From assembly GCA_001983555.1 (NCBI GenBank), contig LJHE01000068.1:1-39699 (forward strand): a stretch of DNA of 39,699 nt, written 5' to 3'. Both the position numbers and the translations under genes were made by a program. Below are positions 16,350 through 25,488 of this stretch, one piece after another. The notes under the pieces are model-generated. The model was not told the DNA's origin. It made no database searches and saw only the letters and a list, made by a program, of their open reading frames with translations. Numbering within the stretch: position 1 is the first letter of the stretch; each line of letters begins with the position of its first letter. Source of the stretch: Candidatus Epulonipiscioides gigas (GTDB lineage Bacteria > Bacillota > Clostridia > Lachnospirales > Cellulosilyticaceae).

Positions 16350-17723
16350 TTACACCTCCCAATACTTATCAATCATCTCTGGTGGAATTCTATCTAATTC
16401 TTCTCTTGGCAACAGTCGTAAAACCTTCCAACCGATATCAAGAGTTTCGTCTATATTTCTGTTTTCATGTTGACCTTGTGAAATAAATTTCTTTTCAAAT
16501 TCTCTACCAAATGCTAGATATTTTTGATCAATTTCACTTAAATCATCTTCTCCGATAATCTGTGCAAGAGAACGAATATCTTGTACATGAGAATATGCTG
16601 CAAATAATTGATTTGTAAGGTCTACATGGTCCTCACGTGTGTATCCAGCTCCAATACCATCTTTCATTAGACGAGATAATGAAGGTAATATTGCAATTGG
16701 TGGATAAATTTGTTTTTGATTAAGCTCACGACTTAAAACTATTTGACCTTCTGTGATAAAGCCTGTAAGGTCAGGGATTGGATGAGTAATATCATCATTT
16801 GGCATTGTAAGGATAGGGATAAGTGTAATAGAACCTTCTCTATCTTCTAGCATTCCCGCACGTTCATATATTGTTGATAAGTCGCTATATAAGTAACCAG
16901 GATATCCTTTTCTTGATGGCACTTCTCCTCTTATTGAAGACATTTCACGAAGTGCTTCTGCATAACTTGTCATATCTGTAATAATAACTAAAACTTGCAT
17001 ATTTTTTTCAAATGCTAAATATTCAGCTGCTGTTAAAGCAGTTCTTGGCGTTGAAATTCTTTCAACTATTGGATCATCTGCTAAATTTAAATACATAACA
17101 ACGTGATCCAATACACCCGAGTCTTCAAAACTTTGTTTAAAATAATTTGCGTCATCATGACGTACACCCATAGCTCCAAAGACAATAGCAAAATTATCAG
17201 CGGTTGCACCTTTAATTTTAGCTTGATTTACAATTTGTACAGCAATTTCATTATGTGCCATACCATTTCCAGAGAAAATAGGAAGTTTTTGTCCACGAAT
17301 AAGAGTCATAAGTGCATCGATTGCAGAAATTCCTGTTTGAATAAAGTTTCTCGGATATTTTCGAGCAACTGGATTAATAGGTCGACCATTAATATTTTCT
17401 CTAAAAGTTGAAGCAATATTTAGACCACCATCAATAGGTTTTCCAACTCCATTAAAAGTTCTACCCAAAATATCTAAACTTAATGCAATTTCAAGAGGTT
17501 TACCAGTGAATTGAACAGCAACATTTTTAGTTGATATTCCAGTTGTACCTTCAAAGACTTGAACGACTACATAATCTCCCTCTATTTTTATAACTTTGCC
17601 ATAGCGTAGTTCATGTTGATCAACTGTAATTTTGACAAACTCACCATAAGCTACGTCTGTAACACCAGCTAACATAATAAGAGGGCCTTGAATTTTATCT
17701 AATTTTAAATATTCTTTTACCAT
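16350..17723 (-). CDS. ntpB: V-type ATPase subunit B
   Basis: This is the 457-residue non-catalytic head subunit. It aligns with NtpB/AtpB through [21 protein letters not shown], the arginine-finger region [17 protein letters not shown], MRHxxYFKQSFE-type text ([17 protein letters not shown]) and the C-terminal [11 protein letters not shown]. The P-loop position reads [10 protein letters not shown], the normal loss of Walker A in B subunits. It alternates with subunit A in the hexamer. The ribosome site AAAGGAGGG lies 6 bases before the ATG. Confidence 0.97.
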   Translation of the reverse strand: MVKEYLKLDKIQGPLIMLAGVTDVAYGEFVKITVDQHELRYGKVIKIEGDYVVVQVFEGTTGISTKNVAVQFTGKPLEIALSLDILGRTFNGVGKPIDGGLNIASTFRENINGRPINPVARKYPRNFIQTGISAIDALMTLIRGQKLPIFSGNGMAHNEIAVQIVNQAKIKGATADNFAIVFGAMGVRHDDANYFKQSFEDSGVLDHVVMYLNLADDPIVERISTPRTALTAAEYLAFEKNMQVLVIITDMTSYAEALREMSSIRGEVPSRKGYPGYLYSDLSTIYERAGMLEDREGSITLIPILTMPNDDITHPIPDLTGFITEGQIVLSRELNQKQIYPPIAILPSLSRLMKDGIGAGYTREDHVDLTNQLFAAYSHVQDIRSLAQIIGEDDLSEIDQKYLAFGREFEKKFISQGQHENRNIDETLDIGWKVLRLLPREELDRIPPEMIDKYWEV

Positions 17724-17735
17724 TTTTACCCTCCT

Positions 17736-19514
17736 TTAACCTTGATATTTAGCTCTTAATTCATCATATGATATTTTAATTTTTTCCATCAAATCATCTA
17801 ATAAATTAATTTGGGAATTTGGCACATCATATTTCATCTTAATAATGTCTTGGTATACTGGCACTTGTCTTATTGTAGTCAGAGGAATACCCATTTTTAC
17901 ACAACCTAAAGCACTTTCATAAAATACATCTAATACTTTGAGCATTTTATATTGTTTTTGTAAACTAACATATGTGTCTTCTTTGTGCAATGCATTTTGC
18001 TGGAGAAATCCTTTTTTAATTGTTCTAGCAGTTTCAAGTATTAATTGTTGGTCATTTGGTAAAACATCTTCTCCAATTAATTGAACAATTTCATTTAATT
18101 TTTCTTCTTCTTGTAATAATTTCATCATTTTTCCACGAATATACATCATGTCTTCAGCAACATTATCTCTGTACCAATCATGTAAAATAGTTACATAACT
18201 ACTATAACTTGTCAAATAATTTATAGCAGGATAATGTCTTGCATATGCAAGTTTTTTATCAAGAGCAAGAAAAGCACTTACAAAACGTTTGGTATTTTCT
18301 GTTACTGGTTCTGAAAAATCTCCGCCTGGTGGAGATACTGCTCCAATTATTGTTACAGAGGCTTCGTCACCATTTAAAGTTCTGACACAGCCTGCACGCT
18401 CATAAAACTGAGCAAGTCTTGATGGTAAATATGCTGGGTAACCCTCTTCTGCAGGCATTTCTTCAAGACGACCTGCTATTTCACGAAGAGCTTCTGCCCA
18501 ACGTGACGTCGAGTCTGCCATTATAGCAACATCATAACCCATATCTCTAAAATATTCTGCCATTGTTATACCCGTGTATATACTAGCTTCACGAGCAGCA
18601 ACTGGCATATTAGAAGTATTTGCAATAAGAATAGTTCTTTCCATTAGAGGTCGATTTGTTCTGGGATCTATTAGGCTTGGAAATTCTTCAAGAACATTTG
18701 TCATTTCATTTCCACGCTCACCACAACCAATATATACAATAATGTCGGCATCAGACCATTTTGCAAGTTGATGTTGTGTAACAGTTTTTCCAGTTCCAAA
18801 TCCACCAGGAAGACCAACAGTCCCACCCTTTGCAACAGGGAAAAATGTATCTATTACACGTTGACCTGTAATAAGTGGTTTATAAATTGGAATACGCTCA
18901 GCAGTTGGACGACCTTTTCTAACTGGCCATTTTTGAACTAAAGTGAGATTATGCGTAGCTCCTGATTTAAGTTCTAAAACTACTATAGTATCGTTTAATT
19001 TATACTCACCATCTGATTTAACTTCAATGACTTTTCCAGAAATATTTGGTGGAACTAAAAGTTTATGCAAAATACTAGCAGTTTCTTGAATAGTTCCATA
19101 AACTTTTCCACTCTCTAATAAATCACCTTTTTTAACAATAATTTTAGTATCCCATAATTTTTCAGTATCAATTGAAAGAAGACCAATTCCTTCTGGAATA
19201 AAATTAGGTGATATAGTTTCTATTTTTTTTAGTGGTCTTTGAATCCCATCAAACATATTGCCAAGCATACCAGGGCCTAGATTTATGGAAAGTGGTGCTC
19301 CTGTTGAGATAATTTCTTCATTTGCACAAAGACCTTCAGTTTCTTCATATACTTGAACTGTAGCTAAATCTTTTTCCAATATAACAACTTCGCCAATTAA
19401 TCTTTTATTGCCGACTGTTACCATCTCATTTAACTTAAATGCACCCATTCCAGATCCCATAACAACAGGACCGTTAACTAGTGTAACATTTCCTTTAATC
19501 TCCAAGTTCGACAC
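17736..19514 (-). CDS. ntpA: V-type ATPase catalytic subunit A
   Basis: This 592-residue catalytic subunit is of standard length. The Walker A motif is GGFGTGKT (237-244). [14 protein letters not shown] follows, then [15 protein letters not shown] and the A-type non-homologous insert before it. It hydrolyses or makes ATP on the cytoplasmic face. The GTG at 19514 gives the longest frame but lies only one base after AGGAG. The TTG at 19505, with 10-base spacing and product start [15 protein letters not shown], is an equally good or better start. It overlaps the end of subunit E by 11-20 bases, which suggests translational coupling. Confidence 0.97.
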   Translation of the reverse strand: MSNLEIKGNVTLVNGPVVMGSGMGAFKLNEMVTVGNKRLIGEVVILEKDLATVQVYEETEGLCANEEIISTGAPLSINLGPGMLGNMFDGIQRPLKKIETISPNFIPEGIGLLSIDTEKLWDTKIIVKKGDLLESGKVYGTIQETASILHKLLVPPNISGKVIEVKSDGEYKLNDTIVVLELKSGATHNLTLVQKWPVRKGRPTAERIPIYKPLITGQRVIDTFFPVAKGGTVGLPGGFGTGKTVTQHQLAKWSDADIIVYIGCGERGNEMTNVLEEFPSLIDPRTNRPLMERTILIANTSNMPVAAREASIYTGITMAEYFRDMGYDVAIMADSTSRWAEALREIAGRLEEMPAEEGYPAYLPSRLAQFYERAGCVRTLNGDEASVTIIGAVSPPGGDFSEPVTENTKRFVSAFLALDKKLAYARHYPAINYLTSYSSYVTILHDWYRDNVAEDMMYIRGKMMKLLQEEEKLNEIVQLIGEDVLPNDQQLILETARTIKKGFLQQNALHKEDTYVSLQKQYKMLKVLDVFYESALGCVKMGIPLTTIRQVPVYQDIIKMKYDVPNSQINLLDDLMEKIKISYDELRAKYQG

Positions 19515-20130
19515 ACTCCTTTTCGATAGCAGATATCACAACTTGTGAGATTTCTTCGCTCTTATTGTTGAGAATACTATCTAATGATAAATCAATTTGC
19601 ATATTTGATGATTCAATTCTTAAAATGAGTCCGCCAAGTTCAATTTTATTATTAGTTTCAAATTCGATTGAACTATTTTCTGGTAAAACTGTAAGTAGAG
19701 CATCTTTTTGATTTTTTAAATCTTTTTGTGTTAAATAAATCTTAGCAGGTTCTTCTGTATTAATAAGAAGCGGTTTAAGTGATTGTAACTTATTTTTTAA
19801 CCAATTTTGATATTCACTTGTATCGGTATATGAATTTATCTTATCTCTAAGCTCTTCATAGACAATATTAATACATTCTTCTTTAGCTTTCATAACTTCT
19901 TTTTTTGAATTAATTTTTTCTTTAGCTTTATACTGAGTAATTTTTGTATCAATAATTTTTTTATGATCATTTACATAATTTTTAGCTTGTTCTTTAACTT
20001 GTTTCTCTTGCTGAATCTTTTTTTGCTTATATTCGCTCTCTATTTGTTGGCGACCTTCTTGTAGATTGTCTGAGATATCTTGTTGCATCAGTTTTGAAAA
20101 CAAGGCAAGTTTTTGTTCTATTGTTACCAA
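19495..20130 (-). CDS. ntpE: V-type ATPase subunit E (peripheral stalk)
   Basis: This 211-residue protein has a long charged N-terminal helix (~20-90, rich in Lys/Gln/Glu: QIESEYKQKKIQQEKQVKEQ) and a globular C-terminal part with SNMQIDLSLDSIL, the pattern of V-ATPase subunit E. It pairs with the small coiled-coil subunit at 24003-24320 to form the stator. The start is TTG with AGAGGCG 7 bases upstream, and the next codons are GTA ACA ATA GAA. It lies directly ahead of subunit A, as in other bacterial V-type operons. Confidence 0.9.
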   Translation of the reverse strand: MVTIEQKLALFSKLMQQDISDNLQEGRQQIESEYKQKKIQQEKQVKEQAKNYVNDHKKIIDTKITQYKAKEKINSKKEVMKAKEECINIVYEELRDKINSYTDTSEYQNWLKNKLQSLKPLLINTEEPAKIYLTQKDLKNQKDALLTVLPENSSIEFETNNKIELGGLILRIESSNMQIDLSLDSILNNKSEEISQVVISAIEKECVELGD

Positions 20131-20149
20131 ATTATTTCGCCTCTTCCTT

Positions 20150-20458
20150 TTAGATTTTAATTCCTACGGATTCTCGAATATATTGCGAGATAGTATCTTT
20201 AGTTCTTGTTGTTCCATGTCTATCTGGAATTTCAATTATCATCGGAATAGCTTTTTTTAATTTATAGTCCATAATTTCTTCCTTAGCAAGGTCAACAATT
20301 TTTTCAGTGAGCAATAACAGCCCAATTGTATCATCTTTAAAAACAGAATTTATTGTGTCAAGGACTTCTTTTCTTGAATGAACAATTACGCCATCAACTC
20401 CACAAAGACGCATTCCAACCCAAGTATCTTTATTATCACTAATCAAAAAACTTTTCAT
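20150..20458 (-). CDS. V-type ATPase subunit F
   Basis: This 102-residue protein has the family pattern of a Rossmann-like small shaft subunit. It contains FLISDNKDTWVGMRLCGVDG near the N-terminus, GLLLLTEKIVDLAKEEI in the middle and PMIIEIPDRHG near the end. The ATG at 20458 is preceded by AAGGAT at good spacing. An upstream TTG (20476) would overlap subunit K and has no ribosome site, so the shorter start is preferred. It binds the end of subunit D and may regulate rotation. It is the equivalent of E. hirae NtpG. Confidence 0.93.
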   Translation of the reverse strand: MKSFLISDNKDTWVGMRLCGVDGVIVHSRKEVLDTINSVFKDDTIGLLLLTEKIVDLAKEEIMDYKLKKAIPMIIEIPDRHGTTRTKDTISQYIRESVGIKI

Positions 20459-20468
20459 AATATCATCC

Positions 20469-20909
20469 TTATGCAAAAAGAATAAGAATAGAAATAATCA
20501 TACCATAAATTGCAATACCTTCTGCCATTCCAACAAATATTAATGTTTTACCAAGAATTGCTGGATCTTCTGAAACGGCACCAATCGCTGCTGAACCAAC
20601 CGAACCAACTGCTCGACCTGTTCCTATTGTTGCCATACCAGTACTAAGTGCTGCTGCAATATATTTAAATCCTTCACCGACAGAAATTCCTGTTGTAACA
20701 GCAGCTCCCGCTACTTCTGGTGATGCAAAAACAGCTCCATCAAAAATTAAAAATGTAACAGCCATAATAGCAAGAGTACTAAAAGGGACTAGCGTAGTTG
20801 CAATAGCTTTTTTTAAATTTCCTTGTTTTTTATTCCTTAATGCATTAATACCTACTTCAATAGTAATACCTGCAATAATTGCTGCCAAAATAGTTGTAAT
20901 AATTATCAT
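20469..20909 (-). CDS. ntpK: V-type ATPase rotor subunit K (proteolipid)
   Basis: This 146-residue membrane protein has four hydrophobic segments. The C-terminal hairpin is a normal c-type unit: IGTGRAVGSVGSAAIGAVSEDP (96-117 region) and GMAEGIAIYG with the ion-carrying Glu130. The N-terminal hairpin (4-24 and ~38-61, with a basic RNKKQGNLKK loop) has no carboxylate in its second helix, so there is one ion site per four helices. Compared by eye with E. hirae NtpK, the glutamine Na+ ligands are not recognisable (Val101 at the Gln110 position, Gly131 after Glu130). Arg99 lies within helix 3. Its ion specificity is therefore unclear. Confidence 0.93.
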   Translation of the reverse strand: MIIITTILAAIIAGITIEVGINALRNKKQGNLKKAIATTLVPFSTLAIMAVTFLIFDGAVFASPEVAGAAVTTGISVGEGFKYIAAALSTGMATIGTGRAVGSVGSAAIGAVSEDPAILGKTLIFVGMAEGIAIYGMIISILILFA

Positions 20910-20935
20910 TTTTTTACCTCTTTCTTATTTTTTTA

Positions 20936-22936
20936 TTATATGATTTCTTTATTATTGCCTAAAATTATTGGGCTATACGGATAGCCTTCGCCTGAGAAAT
21001 ATTTATTAAACATTTCATAATATTCTAATCTTAAACATTGAATAAAAACAATAAGACCTTCTAACGTTAATATTAAAACATTACCTAATACTAAAATTAA
21101 AACTTTTAATAATGGATTTGATACCAAATCGGCCATTACTAAAAATGCCATAAATAAACCTGCGTGGTTTAGAGCAAATGCTCCAACTCTAATAAATGAA
21201 ATTGCATTACTAAGAGCACTAAGCAGGGTTTCTAATCCTTCAAAACCATTTTCAACAAAATAACTTCCTTTATCTCCTTTTATCAAAGGTTTTTTGCCTT
21301 CAACAAAATGAGCAAGTGGTTCTTTTAATATTATAACTATAAGAGATATAATCAAAGTAGTGGCAAAGAAACCTGGTGGAATTGGTATTACTCCTGTAAA
21401 AGATACAGCTAATAAAACTAAACTTAAATAGAAAATATATCCAAAAACACCATGATTACCAAAAATACCATGCTCAATATCGCCACGTTTTAAGCTATTT
21501 ATAATTCCAATAATATAAGAAATTGTAAGTAAAATAACTCCGACAACAACGCTTGCGATAAGAATTGGCAGAATATTCACAGTATCAAGAGGAGAGCCGC
21601 CTAATATGCTTGGAAGCCATGGAAGTTGATGCTGCTCAAGTCCAAATAAACTTCCATAGAAAAATCCAAATACAATTGAGAAGCTACCAAGCCTTTTTAA
21701 TAAACCTCCAGCTGCCTTATTTTTCTTAGTTACCAATAGACCTGCTAGAAAATATATGGCTCCTTGTCCTATATCTCCGAACATTATTCCAAACATAAGA
21801 CACATTGACATTGCTAAAAATGGTGTAGGATCAAATTCTTTATAGGAAGGAAGACCATACATTTTAACAATAATTTCAAAAGGACTAAATAATTTATGAT
21901 TTTTTAGTAAAGTTGGTGGATTATTGTTCTTATCTACTTCTTCAGCTTCTTTTGTTACCATAACATATTGATCTGTTACATTTGCAACTAATTGTTCAAT
22001 ACTTTGAATATCTACAGATGGTACCCAAGCTCTGACTACAAAAATATTATTTCCATGATAGAGTTGTTTATTTAAATTTATTACTTCTTTCTCTAATTCT
22101 AATTTAGTGTAAATACGGTTCAATATAACTTCTTTTTTATCGATATCCTTATAAATTAAACCATTAAGTTTTTCAATGTTTTTTTCATGTGATACAATTT
22201 TTTTATGCAGTAATTCTTCAATTTGTGAAATATCCCCCAAAAATTCATCTGGAATTCTAATTTTTCTCCAATTGACAGATTTTAATAGTTGTTTTGTTTC
22301 TTGTTCCAAATTGTTTGGATATACTATCAAATAGATATCTTCTTTAATATCGGGCATTTCTCCAACTCTAACTACAATAGCACTAATATTTTCATAATTT
22401 TTTCTGATTTGGACTGTATGCTCATAAGATAATAAACCAACTTGAAATCCGAAATTATTAAGTTCTGTTAAACGTTTAAAGTCAATATTTCTGTTATGAA
22501 CGCTATGAATTACATGCTCCAAATATTTTAAATATTGATGTTTTTTTTCAGTCTGTTGGAGCTCTTCAAGATAGTTTTGTTCGGATTCAATAAAATTTTT
22601 GAATTCTGTTTGTGCTGTATTAAAATCATAATTTTCATTTATTACATTATAATTAATTTGTAATTTAATTTTTAGCTTAGTTCCTATTTCCTGTACGGTA
22701 TTAGATAACAAATTGATATCTTCTATTTTTTTTGGGGCATCAATTTTGTTTCCAGTCATAAATTGGTCATGTTGTAATTGTGCCTCATATTCATGTGTTA
22801 TAAACTTATCTTCGCTTAAATCATTAAGATTAGTGTTTATGTGAGCTTTTTCACTTAAGATAAGTTGTTCTAATATAGGTTGTTCATCTTTTTGTGAAGC
22901 CACAAAACTAAGCAGTGTCATTTTTTCAATAGCCAC
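20936..22936 (-). CDS. ntpI: V-type ATPase subunit I (a-subunit, ion channel stator)
   Basis: This 666-residue protein has a soluble, coiled N-terminal half (~1-340) and about eight membrane helices in the C-terminal half. Family text includes PTLLKNHKLFSPFEIIVKMYGLPSYKEFDPTPF (in blocks), FGIMFGDIGQGAIY, and LSNAISFIRVGAFALNHAGL with the essential Arg of FIRVGAFAL. It forms the ion half-channels against the K ring. The start is GTG with GGGGAAG upstream. The next ATG (MTLLSF) is only five codons in. Confidence 0.95.
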   Translation of the reverse strand: MAIEKMTLLSFVASQKDEQPILEQLILSEKAHINTNLNDLSEDKFITHEYEAQLQHDQFMTGNKIDAPKKIEDINLLSNTVQEIGTKLKIKLQINYNVINENYDFNTAQTEFKNFIESEQNYLEELQQTEKKHQYLKYLEHVIHSVHNRNIDFKRLTELNNFGFQVGLLSYEHTVQIRKNYENISAIVVRVGEMPDIKEDIYLIVYPNNLEQETKQLLKSVNWRKIRIPDEFLGDISQIEELLHKKIVSHEKNIEKLNGLIYKDIDKKEVILNRIYTKLELEKEVINLNKQLYHGNNIFVVRAWVPSVDIQSIEQLVANVTDQYVMVTKEAEEVDKNNNPPTLLKNHKLFSPFEIIVKMYGLPSYKEFDPTPFLAMSMCLMFGIMFGDIGQGAIYFLAGLLVTKKNKAAGGLLKRLGSFSIVFGFFYGSLFGLEQHQLPWLPSILGGSPLDTVNILPILIASVVVGVILLTISYIIGIINSLKRGDIEHGIFGNHGVFGYIFYLSLVLLAVSFTGVIPIPPGFFATTLIISLIVIILKEPLAHFVEGKKPLIKGDKGSYFVENGFEGLETLLSALSNAISFIRVGAFALNHAGLFMAFLVMADLVSNPLLKVLILVLGNVLILTLEGLIVFIQCLRLEYYEMFNKYFSGEGYPYSPIILGNNKEII

Positions 22937-22953
22937 TTATAATCTTCCCCTTT

Positions 22954-23997
22954 CTACACTTTGATATTATTTATCAAATATGTCTTTATTTCATCTTTAT
23001 TGAGTTGATATCTTAATCCTTCTATAATCGCTACAATATCTTTTTGATCTATTTCTAAAGTATATATATACGCCATTAAATTCCCAACACCTTCTAAATT
23101 TTCTGTTTGTAAAAGTTTATTGTAGAATAAATTATCTAGCCTTTTTTCAAGAAGCTCATTATTTTCAAGAAAAATTTGAGCACCTAAATATTTATTGGCT
23201 AACAAACGGAATTTAATCATATCTTCTGCGTAACATAACTTTTTTAATCTTTCATAAGAAATTTTATATCCTTTACCTAGGCTATATAATAGTACTTCTT
23301 CACTAGGTAACTCATAATATCTTTTTGCACGATATATCCACTCTACGTTTAATCTATCTATACGTTCACCGATCATTCTCATGGCTATTATTTTATCTTT
23401 TTCTTGTAATTTTTTAGCTTTTTCTTTAAGCAATTTATAATAAGCCGTGTTAATTTTCATCTCAAGATGCCACTCACTAACTTTTAAATCATCTTTATCA
23501 ATACTTCTGATAGTTGGATAATAAATAGACCCTCTAATAGCATTTGTAAAATTAATAATATCATTAGCTTCTGATAACTTGTCAAAATCGACGGTAGCAT
23601 ATTTTGAGCTATGAATAAAATATTTATGGATGTTTTTATCAGGAGGATTTCCTCTAATTAGAGCACGAATCATAAGTTCAATATCTCTCAATTCATAAAT
23701 TTGAATAAGTAATTTAAAAAAGTCTTTGTATGCTCCAGACATAAAATATAGCATTTTTTCTATTTCATATACAATGGTTCTACATAGAGCAACTTCTAAA
23801 TCATTTCGATGAATTTCAGAACTTTTATCCTGCTCATTTAAAAACATTTGATACGCTTCTTTTTTTGATATATAAGTAATTATTTGTTTCACATCACTAC
23901 ATTCGAGCATACGACTAAAATCAGCATGAGTTAACAAAAATGACTTTCGACTTTTTAGCTTAGTATTTACTGCATCATAAGATACAAATTCATTCAT
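22954..23997 (-). CDS. ntpC: V-type ATPase subunit C (V0 d-type)
   Basis: This 347-residue helical, soluble protein is of the AtpC/NtpC family that bridges the central shaft to the K ring. Visible family marks are the N-terminal YDAVNTKLKSRKSFLLT, RDIELMIRALIRG and NVEWIYRAKRYY. The ribosome site AAAGGAG lies inside the last codons of the preceding stalk gene. It is acidic and basic in blocks and has no membrane segment, as expected. Confidence 0.9.
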   Translation of the reverse strand: MNEFVSYDAVNTKLKSRKSFLLTHADFSRMLECSDVKQIITYISKKEAYQMFLNEQDKSSEIHRNDLEVALCRTIVYEIEKMLYFMSGAYKDFFKLLIQIYELRDIELMIRALIRGNPPDKNIHKYFIHSSKYATVDFDKLSEANDIINFTNAIRGSIYYPTIRSIDKDDLKVSEWHLEMKINTAYYKLLKEKAKKLQEKDKIIAMRMIGERIDRLNVEWIYRAKRYYELPSEEVLLYSLGKGYKISYERLKKLCYAEDMIKFRLLANKYLGAQIFLENNELLEKRLDNLFYNKLLQTENLEGVGNLMAYIYTLEIDQKDIVAIIEGLRYQLNKDEIKTYLINNIKV

Positions 23998-24002
23998 TTA
24001 AG

Positions 24003-24320
24003 CTAACTCCTTTCGCTAATCAAATCGTTAAATAAATTTGATACAATTTTGTCTTTAACATTTAAAAACGCATTCTTAATAAGCAGACATTCTTTTTTTG
24101 TTTGTTCATTAATCAAATTTGCTGTTAGATCTTTTTGCTGTATTAAATTTTTTTCATACTCTGCAACTTCATGTTTGGCGCCTTCTAAAATATTTTTGCA
24201 TAAATTACTTATCTCTTGCTCTAAACTTTCTTGCAATTTTTTAAGATTTTCTTTAGCTAGGTTTTGTTTAGTTGTTGCATCTTTATCAATTGAAATAATT
24301 TCCTCAAAAATATCTCCCAT
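24003..24320 (-). CDS. ntpF: V-type ATPase peripheral-stalk coiled-coil subunit (G/H type)
   Basis: This 105-residue protein is almost wholly predicted coiled coil (LAKENLKKLQESLEQEISNL, then EVAEYEKNLIQQKD). It is first in the operon and would pair with subunit E as the stator stalk. The name varies (NtpF in E. hirae, G or H elsewhere). The assignment rests on position, length and coiled-coil composition, since such subunits conserve little sequence. GGAGGTT precedes the ATG. Confidence 0.8.
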   Translation of the reverse strand: MGDIFEEIISIDKDATTKQNLAKENLKKLQESLEQEISNLCKNILEGAKHEVAEYEKNLIQQKDLTANLINEQTKKECLLIKNAFLNVKDKIVSNLFNDLISERS

Positions 24321-24353
24321 TTTTAACCTCCATTTCTTTTTTTGTGAATGAGA

Positions 24354-24369
24354 GTTTAAAACTCTACTC
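24354..24369 (-). promoter_or_regulatory. 5'-terminal hairpin in the V-type ATPase leader
   Basis: AGAGTTTTAAACTCT is a near-perfect palindrome placed about 9 bases after the -10 box, at the very start of the transcript. It resembles the hairpin in the sodium-pump operon leader at 14259-14276. Confidence 0.5.
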
Positions 24370-24373
24370 TACT

Positions 24374-24382
24374 ATTTTACCA
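24374..24382 (-). promoter_or_regulatory. Extended -10 promoter of the V-type ATPase operon
   Basis: Read on -, TGG followed by TAAAAT (24379-24374) forms an extended -10 element. The -35 region is a T-tract with no clear TTGACA, which extended -10 promoters tolerate. It precedes the first ATPase gene by about 55 bases. Confidence 0.6.
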
Positions 24383-24461
24383 CGTTTAAAAAAAAAAGAA
24401 ATACTTTTTTGAGAATATATAAAAAAAATTTTTTAATCATTCCATTTTTAGTAAGTAGCAA

Positions 24462-24923
24462 CTATTGTGGCTTAAAATAATTTTTTTCTTGTTTAATTGG
24501 ATAGAATTCGTAACTTATAGAATTATTTGTTTCAATTTTAACTTTTTTAAATTTTTTATCTTCAATAATTATTTGCTTTATATTTTGTTGAGTAATTTTT
24601 TCACCTAATAAAACATAGCTATCTTCTAATATTAAAATTTTTGAAAAACCACTAATAATACTTAAAATGACTAATAAAATTGAAATTACAAAAGCATTTA
24701 TATTAAATGGCATATCTCCAATTGTAGTAAGAATAGTTATTATAATCATTCCAACAAAAGAATATATAGCAATTATTGTTAGAAAATCTTTCTTAAACAC
24801 GCTAACTTCCATCACATTATCTAATTTTTTAAAATTTGTATTTATACTGTTTACTAAAAATTTAGTTAAAAATATAATGATATATAAAATACCAATTATT
24901 ACATATGTCCATTTAATGTCCAT
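24462..24923 (-). CDS. Membrane protein of unknown function
   Basis: This 153-residue protein has three hydrophobic segments at about 5-26, 48-68 and 75-96, followed by a ~55-residue cytoplasmic tail rich in Lys and beta-branched residues (ILILEDSYVLLGEKI, then KKVKIETNN). The tail resembles the small PH-like beta domain found after membrane helices in many Firmicute proteins. That is only a fold-level impression. I recognise no family. AGGGG lies before the ATG. It follows the SEC-C gene on the same strand across a GC-rich hairpin and may be read only partly from that transcript. Confidence 0.7.
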   Translation of the reverse strand: MDIKWTYVIIGILYIIIFLTKFLVNSINTNFKKLDNVMEVSVFKKDFLTIIAIYSFVGMIIITILTTIGDMPFNINAFVISILLVILSIISGFSKILILEDSYVLLGEKITQQNIKQIIIEDKKFKKVKIETNNSISYEFYPIKQEKNYFKPQ

Positions 24924-24944
24924 TTAACACCCCTCCATTAAAAT

Positions 24945-24968
24945 GGGCACGGTGTTGCTGCCGCGCCC
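24945..24968 (-). terminator. GC-rich hairpin after the SEC-C gene
   Basis: GGGCACGG (24945-24952) pairs with CCGCGCCC (24961-24968) with one wobble on the - transcript. The - strand continues ATTTTAAT, a weak T-tract. It is probably a partial terminator between the SEC-C gene and the downstream membrane-protein gene. It stands out as the most GC-rich spot in an AT-rich neighbourhood. Confidence 0.55.
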
Positions 24969-24975
24969 GTTGGCT

Positions 24976-25488
24976 TTATTTTTTATTTAAACAACAGTTT
25001 TTGTATTTTAGTCCACTTCCACAAGTACAAAGAGAATTTCTACCTGGTTTTACAATTTTTGTAATGGTTTTAGATTTATTATACTCTCTCTTAATTTGAG
25101 CTTTTTCGATATCTGTTAGTAGACTATCCCATTCCTTTAACTTATATAACCAATCAGCTTTAGCATCTAGCATATTCCAATAAAGTTTTTTAAGGTCAAA
25201 TTCAAGTTTAATATGACTATCACCTGTCATTTCTTCTAATACATAAGGACCATTTACTAAACTCTCATTTATACCATCTACAAATCCTAAAAACTCATAA
25301 TCAGTCATTCCATAGCGTTCACCAAGCTCTGAAATTGTACCTTCTACAATATGCTTAGGGTGAGCTAGAAGTTTAACATATATATTTCTTTCTTTAGTCA
25401 AATATCTTTCTATTACTTTTTTGTATTCCTCTGTTGAACGTGCTTTTGCCTCTTCGCCATAATTTTCCCATTGGTCAAATAAACTCAT
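24976..25488 (-). CDS. SEC-C metal-binding motif protein
   Basis: This 170-residue protein ends in a SEC-C zinc-binding motif, PGRNSLCTCGSGLKYKNCC, the tail also found on SecA. The N-terminal ~130 residues are helical and charged (SLFDQWENYG, ERYGMTDYEFLGFVDGINES) and resemble the small SEC-C proteins of clostridia whose job is unknown. The tail probably binds Zn and may touch ribosomes or SecB-like partners by analogy with SecA. It overlaps the upstream flavin-reductase gene by four bases (ATGA), so the two are translationally coupled. Confidence 0.85.
   Translation of the reverse strand: MSLFDQWENYGEEAKARSTEEYKKVIERYLTKERNIYVKLLAHPKHIVEGTISELGERYGMTDYEFLGFVDGINESLVNGPYVLEEMTGDSHIKLEFDLKKLYWNMLDAKADWLYKLKEWDSLLTDIEKAQIKREYNKSKTITKIVKPGRNSLCTCGSGLKYKNCCLNKK

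Noticed and set aside
20459-20476. Longer start (TTG) for subunit F overlapping subunit K
   Set aside because: AAGGAT sits correctly for ATG 20458, and family proteins start at about this point.
24411-24440. A/T-only inverted repeat upstream of the V-type ATPase promoter as a terminator for the 24462 gene
   Set aside because: AAAAAATTTTTT has no GC stem and is expected by chance in such AT-rich DNA.
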